Below are positions 1 to 7,632 of a DNA stretch of 29,483 nt, in pieces; positions within the stretch are counted from its first letter, which is position 1; the number at the start of each line of letters is the position of its first letter. The stretch is from the NCBI GenBank assembly GCA_016872225.1, contig VHAW01000004.1, positions 1-29,483 on the forward strand, in the 5' to 3' direction. The notes under the pieces were generated by a model, which saw only the letters and a program-made list of their open reading frames with translations, did no database searches and was not told where the DNA came from. This DNA is from Sphingomonadales bacterium (lineage in GTDB: Bacteria > Bacteroidota > Bacteroidia > UBA7662). The translations under genes were made by a program, and so were the position numbers.

Positions 1-2027
1 GGCCTGAAACCATCATGGCCGATACGGCGATTTGTGTTCATCCGGAGGACTCGCGATACCAACACCTTGTAGGCCGCAAAGCGATGATACCTCTTATTGG
101 CAAGGCGATCCCGGTGATCGCCGACCCCTATGTGGATATGGAATTCGGAACCGGATGCCTTAAAGTAACTCCAGCCCATGACCCTAACGATTATTCCTTG
201 GGATTGAAACATGGCCTGGAAGTGATCGATATACTGGACGACCAAGGCAAGCTAAACGAAAAAGCCCAAATCCTCGTAGGCATGGACCGCTTCGAAGCGA
301 GGCGTGAAATCTTACCCTTGCTTGAAGCTGAAGGAGCCTTGGTCCGTTGCGAGCCTTACACCTCGTCAGTTGGTCATAGCGAGCGCACTCACGCTGTAGT
401 GGAGCCCAAACTCAGCTTGCAATGGTTTGTCAAAATGCAGGAAATGGCCGATCCCGCCCTTCAAGCCGTAAGCAATGGGGAAGTTCGTCTATTTCCGGAC
501 AAATTCATGGCTACCTACCGTCATTGGATGGAAAATTGCCGGGACTGGTGCATCTCCAGACAATTATGGTGGGGGCATCGCATCCCGGCCTGGTATTCCC
601 CCGACGGACAAACATGGGTGGCGGAAGATGTCCACAAGGCCGCCGAATTGACGCAAGGCCTGTGGACGGTGAAGGATCTGGCCCAGGATGAAGATGTGTT
701 GGATACCTGGTTTTCTTCATGGCTTTGGCCACTCTCTGTTTTTGATCCGGATTTTATTCGCCAACACAACCTCAACCAAGAGCCCAACCGGGATTTGGCC
801 TATTATTACCCCACCTCGGTGCTGGTCACCGGTCCTGATATTTTGTTTTTTTGGGTGGCCCGCATGATCATGGCTGGTCAGCGATTCCATGGTCAGGTCC
901 CCTTCCGGGATGTATATCTCACCGGAATCGTACGCGACAAACAAGGTCGTAAAATGTCCAAGTCTTTGGGTAATTCAGCTGACCCTTTGGACTTGATCAC
1001 CCAATACGGCGCCGACTCCCTTCGTATGGGTTTGCTCTTTTCCTCGCCGGCCGGCAATGATTTGTTATTTGATGAAAGCCAACTGGAACAGGGACGTCAT
1101 TTTGCAAACAAATTATGGAATGCACACAGGCTTTTGCTGACTTGGTATGAACAGGGCCCGTCAGACCAAAATACCGGCACCGAACAGGCCGAGGCAATCC
1201 GATGGTTTGACCAACGTTTGGCGACAACCCAAGCCGAATTGGAACAAGCCTATGCGCAGTATAAACTTTCGGAGGTTATTCGATTGATTTACAAACTTAT
1301 ATGGGATGACTACTGCTCGTGGTATTTGGAGATGATCAAACCTCTACCTGGCCAAATCATATCATGGCCGGTCCTACGACAAAGCGCGGAATTTCTAAGG
1401 GACTTGCTTGCTTTGCTGCATCCAGTGATGCCCTTTGTGACGGAAGAACTTTTCGAACGCATCCAACCGCTTCGAGATCCGCAACGAAGAGTCCTTGACC
1501 AAGAATTTCTCTGCCTTTCGCCTTATCCTTTAGCGAGACCAGTGGATAAAGCCTATTTAGATCAAGCCGGTTTGGCCTTGGATTTGGTAGTCGCTATTCG
1601 GCATTTTAAAGGGCAAAATCAACTCGGTTCCCGCCATGCCATGACCCTCTACCCTGAAAGCGGCCTTGATTTCCTCCGTAATTTCGAACCCATCCTGCAT
1701 CGATTAACTGCGGTGAACCTGGATTTTGGAACTACAGCCTCTATCGGCAAAAAGCATCTTTCAGCCTTGATGTGCGGTACCCGCAAAGTAATGCTCGACC
1801 CCGGGGTAGAACTCAACAGGGGACAGGCCGTGGAGCAGCTCCAAAAAGATTTGAAATACCAAAAAGAATTCCTTCAATCGGTCCGAGACAAACTCCAAAA
1901 TCCTTCATTCAACTCCAAAGCACCGCCTCAAGTCTTGGCCTTGGAACAAAAGAAGGAACAAGATGCCCTCGACAAAATTAAAGCCCTTCAGGAAGAACTC
2001 CGGCGTTTAATACCGGACATGGGGTGA
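1..2027 (+). CDS. valS: Valine--tRNA ligase, C-terminal part (5' end outside window)
   Basis: Class I aminoacyl-tRNA synthetase that charges tRNA-Val in the cytoplasm. The frame is open to the first base: the residues before the first Met read PETI, the end of the TTRPETIMAD editing-domain motif, so the true start is upstream and about 200 N-terminal residues, including the HIGH signature, are missing. Visible are the CP1 editing domain (GTGCLKVTPAHDPNDY, about 135-190), the catalytic-core segment WCISRQLWWGHRIPAWY (about 545-597), the KMSKS loop (about 953-967), the anticodon-binding helical domain with FVTEELFERI (about 1434-1463), and the C-terminal charged coiled coil typical of ValRS (about 1815-2010). 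The last 40 bases overlap the 3' end of xerD on the other strand. A short TCCGG/CCGGA inverted repeat (1999-2017) lies in the overlap but is too weak to call a terminator. Identification is secure. Confidence 0.97.
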   Translation, partial: PETIMADTAICVHPEDSRYQHLVGRKAMIPLIGKAIPVIADPYVDMEFGTGCLKVTPAHDPNDYSLGLKHGLEVIDILDDQGKLNEKAQILVGMDRFEARREILPLLEAEGALVRCEPYTSSVGHSERTHAVVEPKLSLQWFVKMQEMADPALQAVSNGEVRLFPDKFMATYRHWMENCRDWCISRQLWWGHRIPAWYSPDGQTWVAEDVHKAAELTQGLWTVKDLAQDEDVLDTWFSSWLWPLSVFDPDFIRQHNLNQEPNRDLAYYYPTSVLVTGPDILFFWVARMIMAGQRFHGQVPFRDVYLTGIVRDKQGRKMSKSLGNSADPLDLITQYGADSLRMGLLFSSPAGNDLLFDESQLEQGRHFANKLWNAHRLLLTWYEQGPSDQNTGTEQAEAIRWFDQRLATTQAELEQAYAQYKLSEVIRLIYKLIWDDYCSWYLEMIKPLPGQIISWPVLRQSAEFLRDLLALLHPVMPFVTEELFERIQPLRDPQRRVLDQEFLCLSPYPLARPVDKAYLDQAGLALDLVVAIRHFKGQNQLGSRHAMTLYPESGLDFLRNFEPILHRLTAVNLDFGTTASIGKKHLSALMCGTRKVMLDPGVELNRGQAVEQLQKDLKYQKEFLQSVRDKLQNPSFNSKAPPQVLALEQKKEQDALDKIKALQEELRRLIPDMG

Positions 2028-2980
2028 AAACGCTGCACCACTTCTCGCAGATACTCGCGACTTAGGTGGGTGTAGATTTCGGTGGTCAAAATGGATTGAT
2101 GTCCTAACATTTCTTGCACGGCACGAAGATCGGCGCCAGCCTCCACCATGTGGGTTGCGAAGGCATGACGAAAAGTATGGGGGCTTACTTGTTTGCTGAT
2201 TCCGGCGAGGCCAGCTTGCTTTTTGACCAGCAAGAACACCACCATACGGGTCAGTGTCTTTCCATTGCGGCTCCTGAAGACCGAATCTTCATGACCGGTC
2301 GCCGCGACATGAGGTACGAGCCCCTGTTCAAGATACAATCCTAATTGTGTGCCTGCATGCGAGCCCAACGGTACCAACCGTTCCTTGTTGCCTTTGCCCC
2401 GTACCCGAATAAGGCCCAAATCAATTTGTACATCGCTTCGTTTAAGGCCCACCAACTCACTGACTCTGAGACCACAAGCATACATTAATTCCAACATACA
2501 CCGGTTACGATGACCCTGGGGCTCGGAAAGATCCACCATCTCAATCATGCGATTTACTTCTTCGATACTCAGAACCACGGGAAGCTTACGTGCTAAGCGA
2601 GGCAATTCAAGCAACGAAGCGGGTTGATGTAAAGCCAGTCCCTCTTGCTCAAGGTAGAGGTAAAAGGCCTTGATGGCTGACAGCATTCGTGCTTGGGTGC
2701 TTGCCTGCAATTCCAAACCGTGCAAGTCCGCCAACCAATTTCTCAAATCTTTTTGAGTGAGCTCTTCCGGAGACAAGAGGGCCCGGGTCGCACTGGATTG
2801 AGCCCATACGCCTAATTGATAAACATCCTTGAGGTAGGCTTCCAAGGTTAATGGAGCCAAAGATTTTTCCAGGCCCAGCCAGGCGCGAAAGCCTTTGAGG
2901 AACCTTTGCCAAGGAGACCCAAGGGTCGCCCATCGGTCATCTTGTCGGCGGATAAGTCCGGTGGAAAGTCCCTGCCTCAT
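1988..2980 (-). CDS. xerD: Site-specific tyrosine recombinase XerC/XerD type
   Basis: Tyrosine recombinase expected to resolve chromosome dimers at dif. The 330 residues show an N-terminal SAM-like core-binding domain (about 22-115) and a C-terminal catalytic domain with the full active site: Arg172 (in CGLRVSELVGL), Lys196 (RGKGNKERLVPL), His268 and Arg271 (HTFRHAFATHM), His294 (MLGHQS) and nucleophile Tyr303 (EIYTH). Length and motif spacing match XerD rather than a phage integrase, and no phage genes adjoin it. The ATG at 2980 gives about 20 residues before the usual XerD N terminus, but no better internal start was found. The start lies 17 bases from that of divergent aroQ, and the 3' end overlaps valS by 40 bases. 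XerC versus XerD cannot be settled from one copy. Confidence 0.93.
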   Translation of the reverse strand: MRQGLSTGLIRRQDDRWATLGSPWQRFLKGFRAWLGLEKSLAPLTLEAYLKDVYQLGVWAQSSATRALLSPEELTQKDLRNWLADLHGLELQASTQARMLSAIKAFYLYLEQEGLALHQPASLLELPRLARKLPVVLSIEEVNRMIEMVDLSEPQGHRNRCMLELMYACGLRVSELVGLKRSDVQIDLGLIRVRGKGNKERLVPLGSHAGTQLGLYLEQGLVPHVAATGHEDSVFRSRNGKTLTRMVVFLLVKKQAGLAGISKQVSPHTFRHAFATHMVEAGADLRAVQEMLGHQSILTTEIYTHLSREYLREVVQRFHPMSGIKRRSSS

Positions 2981-2984
2981 AGGC

Positions 2985-2992
2985 TACCTTTG
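2985..2992 (+). promoter_or_regulatory. Candidate -7 box (TACCTTTG) for aroQ
   Basis: Exact match to the Bacteroidota -7 consensus TAnnTTTG, ending 5 bases before the aroQ ATG, inside the 17-base gap between divergent xerD and aroQ. No TTG-like -33 element is visible about 19 bases upstream, so the call rests on the -7 match and its position. If used, the transcript would start at or next to the ATG. Confidence 0.35.
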
Positions 2993-2997
2993 ATTTC

Positions 2998-3450
2998 ATG
3001 AATCCTATTCATGTGCTAATCCTCAATGGACCCAATTTGAATATATTGGGGCGTAGAGAACCCGAAATTTACGGCCACATGGGGATGGATGCGATTCTTG
3101 AGGAATTGCGCAGAGAATTCCCTGAGGACCGCATTGATTATTTTCAGAGTAACCACGAAGGTGATTTGATCGACATCCTGCAAGCATGCGATCCGAGTAC
3201 GGGATTTGTTCTGTTGAATCCTGGAGGATTAACCCATACCTCGGTTGCTTTGGCGGATGCCGTTGCTGCGATTGAAATTCCAGTTTTTGAAGTGCACCTC
3301 AGTCATCCACCCTCCAGGGAAACATTTCGCCATCCCTCTTTTATCTCCGCCCATTGCCGAGGCTGCATCAGCGGCATGGGATCAGAATCGTACCGCTTGG
3401 CCTACCAAGGTGCACGGCTTATGATCACCAAAGCTTCTAAGGAGATTTGA
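2998..3450 (+). CDS. aroQ: Type II 3-dehydroquinate dehydratase
   Basis: Catalyses dehydration of 3-dehydroquinate to 3-dehydroshikimate, step three of the shikimate pathway, in the cytoplasm. The 150-residue length is standard for the type II dodecameric enzyme. Signature segments are in order: LNGPNLN (9-15), catalytic Tyr25 in the flexible lid (REPEIYG), YFQSNHEGDLID (48-59), NPGGLTHTSVALADA (74-88), and EVHLSHPPSRETFR with Glu98, His100 and Arg111. The ATG at 2998 gives the canonical N terminus. It is divergent from xerD with 17 bases between starts, and its last 14 bases overlap the 3' end of the convergent GT2 gene. No other shikimate genes are nearby. Confidence 0.97.
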   Translation: MNPIHVLILNGPNLNILGRREPEIYGHMGMDAILEELRREFPEDRIDYFQSNHEGDLIDILQACDPSTGFVLLNPGGLTHTSVALADAVAAIEIPVFEVHLSHPPSRETFRHPSFISAHCRGCISGMGSESYRLAYQGARLMITKASKEI

Positions 3451-4510
3451 GGGTAAGGCTTTCAACAAAACCTCTTAACTTCACAGCCATTTGCCGCCTA
3501 CCAGCATCACCCATCGCTAAATAAGGCCATATTCGTCCCAACCATACCCCGCGCAACCTGCTTAAGGGAATCCAAGGCAAGGTGGTTTCCCTACGAATTC
3601 TCATCAATCTTGGGATGCCCCTAAAAAAGGCCCCATGGGCTTTAATCACCGCTATAAAATCACCGAACGATCCACGGCTCAAGAAATACACCGCCGCGAG
3701 ACCATCGAGCCAAAGCCTTATCCAAACTTTGGGTAGCCATTCAGCAGGCGCAAGATTTTTGGCGATGGTAAACAAAGAATTTCGAAAATTCAGATAGGTT
3801 TTGCGAGAACTCCCATACGACAGCGACCCACCGCCCCAATGATATATGACCGCTTCGGGACAGGTCATCAACGCATGGCCGGCTCGCTGCAATCGCCAAC
3901 ACAAATCAATTTCTTCCATATGCGCAAAATAGCTCGTATCCAAACCACCGCATTCCCAAAAGGCCTTGGATCTCACGACCATGCACGCCCCACTGACCCA
4001 GAAAACCTGACGCGGCTTATCGTACTGGCCATGATCTGTCTCTAAATCCATAAAAATTCTTCCGGCACAAAAAGGATACCCCAAGCCATCCACCATACCC
4101 CCACCTGCCCCAGCATATTCAAATTTATCCCTATCCCTGTCCGATAGAATTTTGGGCTGCAACGCCGCAGTTTCCGGGTGCGATTGCATGAAGGTATTCA
4201 GATGCATTAACCAATCAATGCTAACCTCCACATCTGAATTCAACAATACATACACATCCGCTTCCACCGCCTTCAATCCCTGCATATACCCGCCGGTATA
4301 ACCTTCATTTTTGTTCAATTGTACTATTCGCACCTTATTTCCTGAATAGGATTGAACCCAATTCACCGAGTCATCTGTCGAGGAATTATCCACCAGAACA
4401 CAATCCCAATGATCGTAATTTGTTCGCAAAACGGAAGGCAGATAGCGGCGCAAATGAGCCAACCCGTTCCAATTCAGAATCACCACCGCAAAATGCAAAG
4501 ACCTGCTCAT
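3437..4510 (-). CDS. Glycosyltransferase family 2 (GT-A fold)
   Basis: Inverting nucleotide-sugar glycosyltransferase of the WcaA/rhamnosyltransferase-like group; the acceptor is unknown but is probably an envelope glycan or lipid-linked sugar. The 357 residues begin with the Rossmann-type nucleotide-binding segment FAVVILNWNG, followed by DNSSTDDS (41-48), NEGYTGGYMQGL (68-79) and the DxD-like metal site NSDVEV (91-96). Downstream are HMEEIDLCWRLQRAGH, which carries the likely catalytic acidic residues, and YHWGGGSLSYGSSRKTYLNFRNSL, the latter typical of Bacteroidota members (here split by no gap, residues about 223-246). No clear transmembrane anchor is seen. It is the last gene of the minus-strand set GWxTD protein, lipid A acyltransferase, GT2, starting 49 bases after the acyltransferase stop. 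This context suggests an LPS or surface-glycan role, but the exact sugar cannot be inferred. Confidence 0.88.
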   Translation of the reverse strand: MSRSLHFAVVILNWNGLAHLRRYLPSVLRTNYDHWDCVLVDNSSTDDSVNWVQSYSGNKVRIVQLNKNEGYTGGYMQGLKAVEADVYVLLNSDVEVSIDWLMHLNTFMQSHPETAALQPKILSDRDRDKFEYAGAGGGMVDGLGYPFCAGRIFMDLETDHGQYDKPRQVFWVSGACMVVRSKAFWECGGLDTSYFAHMEEIDLCWRLQRAGHALMTCPEAVIYHWGGGSLSYGSSRKTYLNFRNSLFTIAKNLAPAEWLPKVWIRLWLDGLAAVYFLSRGSFGDFIAVIKAHGAFFRGIPRLMRIRRETTLPWIPLSRLRGVWLGRIWPYLAMGDAGRRQMAVKLRGFVESLTLKSP

Positions 4511-4559
4511 CGTATAGCGATTGCCAAATTAAGAGGTTCGTTTGAAAGAATCATAAAAT

Positions 4560-5480
4560 TCATTCCTCTGGAAAAGGTTTGCGACCTTCCTGCCCAAAAT
4601 AATCGTCCGGGACCTTGTTCTGCCCATCCAAACCCAATACCGCATTTAATTTCCACCGCCTATGGGTCCATAGCCAAAACGCAGGGGCCGCATAAATTTG
4701 CTTCGAAAGGGAAGCCATGTACCAATGCATTAGCGACCCGTGTTCATCCTTGGACCAATCCTGCGGTGGCAAAACAAAGCGAATGGCGTAGGACCCCCTC
4801 TGAACAAGGGGCCGAATACTGATCCAAACGGGGGTAAGTCCATAAGTTCTGCACAATTCTTCAGGCCCTTGATACACCGCCGTGGGTTGATCCAAGAAAT
4901 TGCTTGAAATCCAACGGCTAAGCGATGTGGGTGATTGATCTGCTCCCAAATACAAGGCAATGGGTTGAGATGGTGAAGGCAGTTCTGCAGCAAGGCAAGT
5001 TCGCAATTCTTTGAGCGCAATCGGCAAGACATGTCGTTTTGACCGCCATCGCAGGAGCCAATTTTCGCCGGCGCTCCATTGAATCGGCTTGTAAACAAAC
5101 CATAAACGATGTTCAAAGCGAGATCCCATGGCTTGAGCAATCCACTCCCAATTTCCGTAATGCGATGTCAGCAAAACCAACGATTGATTTTGGCTCGCCA
5201 AGGTTTCCATAACCTCAGGATTTTCCCAATGGATTTTATGCTTACCAAAATCCTTGCTACCCAAGGAAGACCATATCAAATCCCAAATCAGCCCTCCTAA
5301 AAAATCATAGAAATCCCTTTCCACCGCAAGGCGTTGGGCATTGGTCCAATTCGGATAAACCCTGAGCAGATTGGCCCGAACTACCTCGCGTCGATACTTC
5401 CAAACAACCCGCAAAAAAAAAACCAATATTTTTCTCAAAATCTTATTGGTTGCGAAGGTGGTCGTCCAAGTGTGAACCAA
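4560..5480 (-). CDS. Lysophospholipid/lipid A acyltransferase (LpxL/HtrB family)
   Basis: Inner-membrane enzyme predicted to transfer a secondary acyl chain onto a lipid A precursor. It has the diagnostic HX4E motif at His107-Glu112 within TSHYGNWEW, a basic segment after the N-terminal hydrophobic stretch (FFLRVVWKYRREVVRANL), and a mid-protein YLGADQSPT block corresponding to the family DQ motif. All start candidates are non-ATG. The TTG at 5480 gives 306 residues and overlaps the upstream GWxTD gene by 38 bases. A second TTG at 5438 gives 292 residues beginning MRKILVFFL and lies 4 bases after that gene's stop, which would be a more ordinary junction. I report the longer form because homologues usually carry extra residues before the YRR segment. 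In Bacteroidota the donor chain and lipid A position vary, so LpxL versus LpxM is not assigned. Confidence 0.87.
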   Translation of the reverse strand: MVHTWTTTFATNKILRKILVFFLRVVWKYRREVVRANLLRVYPNWTNAQRLAVERDFYDFLGGLIWDLIWSSLGSKDFGKHKIHWENPEVMETLASQNQSLVLLTSHYGNWEWIAQAMGSRFEHRLWFVYKPIQWSAGENWLLRWRSKRHVLPIALKELRTCLAAELPSPSQPIALYLGADQSPTSLSRWISSNFLDQPTAVYQGPEELCRTYGLTPVWISIRPLVQRGSYAIRFVLPPQDWSKDEHGSLMHWYMASLSKQIYAAPAFWLWTHRRWKLNAVLGLDGQNKVPDDYFGQEGRKPFPEE

Positions 5481-6954
5481 AATGCCCTCTGTTCAAGCTG
5501 TTATCCAGATTTTGGAACGGCGTAGTCCGGCTGAACAATTGTAAACGCCATTGCGGATCCGAATTCTCCCCAAAGGCATCAGAATGCAACAAAGCATAAT
5601 CATTAGTCACCATATCGGGATTATAGAATACAAAACGAACGTTTCGTTGCCCCTTGATTTGATAATACCACCATACTTCGTAGGGGAAAGCCGAGGGCTC
5701 GTTGTCGATAATGGTTCGAGTGTTGGGCGGGCCGTATTGCAAATAAACCCTGCCCCGCTCCGTCTCGTAGCCTGGGGTAATCCGCGACGAAAACAAAGAA
5801 AGAGTTTTGATAACCTCCTGCTGATAATCAGACCATTGAGAAACAACCTGAGCAGGGCCGAAACGTTGCTTCCAGAAGTATTGTATGAAATACAAAATCG
5901 CTGTCTCATCAAGGGGATCTTGGTTATTTAGTCGGTCAAGGGTAAGGCGCTGATCAGGGTCGCAAATCGGACGCAAGGACGCCAGCTGCCTCCGTTTACC
6001 CTTCGGGTCCAAATGATTCAAGTATTGTTCCCATTCATACAATTCCAAGCCCTCAAAGACCTTTTGGATATTTCCATGGGTTCCTGATAGGCTGTCGGTG
6101 GGAACGGCCCCGGCCCAAACCAAAGCCGACCAAATTTCAAGAGGCTGGATACGTCGCTGTACCACGGAGTTTGCCGAATCCCTCAACTCAAGAATGAGCG
6201 AGTATTTGCCGTCTGCCAAATCGGTCAAAGGCCATGCCCCCAAAAATCCTTGTACAGGCTTGGCAGGATCTAAACGCAAATAACCTTGACGGGACCCAAC
6301 CACTTGGCCTTGTTCGTCCGAAAGCGAATACACCAACAGGTAACGTGAGGACCTAGGACTATCTAAATGGACTTCAGAATAAAATCCTAGGGTATCAGAA
6401 CGACGTTGAAAAATCGCATCGGACTTTACCAACAAGCGATACCCACCGCGCACCCACTTTGATGAGGACGTTGAACGTTGCCAATCATGAAGCAGGACCG
6501 GTTGGCTCACATGGGGCAAAGTGACTACGCTGTCCACCACCAATTCTTTGGAGAGCACCGCTTTGTCAAGGGAATCCATCATACTGATGGCCCTAACTTC
6601 AAGACCATACCGACCTGGAGCCATATAAAATCGCTTCAAATCAGCCCAATCGGATCGGTACCCTTGCATGGAATCCAAAGTAGGTTTTCTCAACACATAT
6701 TTATCAAAGGCTCTAATCCCCTGATGGTCGTAGATCATGATTTCAATTCGCACTGCTTCCTCCAGGCCTTCAGACTTCCTTTTCAAGGCGTCAGCGGTCG
6801 TTTTAAATCCAGCGGGACGTAAATACAAAGTCAGATCCACATAAGGCCCTGATTCAGGATGTCGCCACTGGGTGGGCACGCAAACCAATTCCATGGCGGA
6901 AACAGCCGGAATCCAGGCGACCACGAAGCATAAGACTTGCAGTAGTTTTGTCAT
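5443..6954 (-). CDS. GWxTD-domain exported protein
   Basis: Function unknown; the GWxTD domain is named for a conserved motif and is found mainly in Bacteroidota and related phyla. I place the start at the ATG at 6954, giving 503 residues, because it opens a classic Sec signal peptide: MTKLLQ, then a hydrophobic run ending in VSA near residue 20. The frame is open 14 codons further upstream (to 6996), but that would put hydrophilic residues before the signal. The middle (about 25-280) looks like beta-rich domains. The C-terminal GWxTD region begins near YFIQYFWKQRFG and carries GYETERGRVYLQYGPP at about 395-410, where the signature is GYETE rather than GWxTD. No lipobox cysteine is seen. It heads a minus-strand operon with a lipid A acyltransferase and GT2, and is divergent from the WbqC gene (41 bases between starts). 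An envelope role is inferred from export and neighbours. Confidence 0.85.
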   Translation of the reverse strand: MTKLLQVLCFVVAWIPAVSAMELVCVPTQWRHPESGPYVDLTLYLRPAGFKTTADALKRKSEGLEEAVRIEIMIYDHQGIRAFDKYVLRKPTLDSMQGYRSDWADLKRFYMAPGRYGLEVRAISMMDSLDKAVLSKELVVDSVVTLPHVSQPVLLHDWQRSTSSSKWVRGGYRLLVKSDAIFQRRSDTLGFYSEVHLDSPRSSRYLLVYSLSDEQGQVVGSRQGYLRLDPAKPVQGFLGAWPLTDLADGKYSLILELRDSANSVVQRRIQPLEIWSALVWAGAVPTDSLSGTHGNIQKVFEGLELYEWEQYLNHLDPKGKRRQLASLRPICDPDQRLTLDRLNNQDPLDETAILYFIQYFWKQRFGPAQVVSQWSDYQQEVIKTLSLFSSRITPGYETERGRVYLQYGPPNTRTIIDNEPSAFPYEVWWYYQIKGQRNVRFVFYNPDMVTNDYALLHSDAFGENSDPQWRLQLFSRTTPFQNLDNSLNRGHFGSHLDDHLRNQ

Positions 6955-6995
6955 TTTCCGTAAGGATTCACGTGAACCAGCCTGCAAAATATCCA

Positions 6996-7628
6996 ATGCC
7001 TTTGCATTGCTGGCCTGATTTGCCTCTTATGGCAAAAATAATGCACAGCGGCAGGGTCTGCTTTGATCCGCAAATTCCCTTTGCCAAGGCCACCGGAATG
7101 AACCGTTACCGTCTTGTGGACGCACAAGGTGAGGTCATGATGAGCCTTCCCATTCATGGGGGGCGTTCCCATCATCAAGCCCTGGGCGAAGTTCGACTCG
7201 CCATAAAAGAAGGCCGTCAAAGGAGCGAATGGGCTACTTCCCATTGGCGACGTATTCAGAACGGTTACCGAAGAGCCCCTTTCTTTGAATATTTGGAAAA
7301 TGACCTCCGTAACCTCATCCTGGAACCCGGGAATCATTTGATGACGTACAGTCTGCGCGTGCTTGCATGGTTACTCCACCGTTTGCAAATCGATGCCCAA
7401 ATCACGGAATCTGCAGACAAATACCCCTTGAATGAACCCTGGGCAGTGCTCCTTAAACAAAGGGTATGGAAAACTCCTCGATACTACCAGCAATTTGAAA
7501 CCCAAACGGGATTTATTCCCAGTCTCTCGGTCCTGGATTTGCTTATTCAATGCGGACCCCACGAAAGCAAAGCTTATCTGGATAGGTACCTTGATCTAAA
7601 CTCAAGTAATTTTGAGCCTTTCCATTGA
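6996..7628 (+). CDS. WbqC-like family protein
   Basis: Resembles the WbqC-like family, about 200 residues, named from an O-antigen cluster gene and of unestablished biochemical function, common in Bacteroidota. Recognisable segments are the N-terminal MPLHCWPDLPLMAKI, then FDPQIPFAKATGMNRYRLVDAQGE, SLPIHGGRSHHQALGEV, and SHWRRIQNGYRRAPFFEYL with an adjoining acidic helix. The ATG at 6996 (210 residues) is chosen because homologues begin just before the LP/LM segment. Initiation at an upstream TTG (6948) would overlap the divergent gene's start codon and add non-homologous sequence. A TAnnTTTG match (TAGTTTTG, 6943-6950) lies 45 bases upstream but inside the first codons of the opposite gene. 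The secreted-protein gene follows after 4 bases, so the two are probably co-transcribed. Confidence 0.8.
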   Translation: MPLHCWPDLPLMAKIMHSGRVCFDPQIPFAKATGMNRYRLVDAQGEVMMSLPIHGGRSHHQALGEVRLAIKEGRQRSEWATSHWRRIQNGYRRAPFFEYLENDLRNLILEPGNHLMTYSLRVLAWLLHRLQIDAQITESADKYPLNEPWAVLLKQRVWKTPRYYQQFETQTGFIPSLSVLDLLIQCGPHESKAYLDRYLDLNSSNFEPFH

Positions 7629-7632
7629 ATCC

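Noticed and set aside
1988..2980. Tyrosine recombinase as evidence of a mobile element or integron
   Set aside because: Length, motif spacing and housekeeping neighbours fit chromosomal XerC/D; no attachment repeats or phage genes are seen.
4352..4822. 156-codon open frame on the plus strand across the GT2/acyltransferase junction
   Set aside because: It lies antisense to two well-supported genes and shows no recognisable domain.
6943..6950. TAGTTTTG as a promoter for the WbqC gene
   Set aside because: Exact -7 match, but it lies within the first codons of the opposite gene, 45 bases from the start, with no -33 element; a chance hit is likely.
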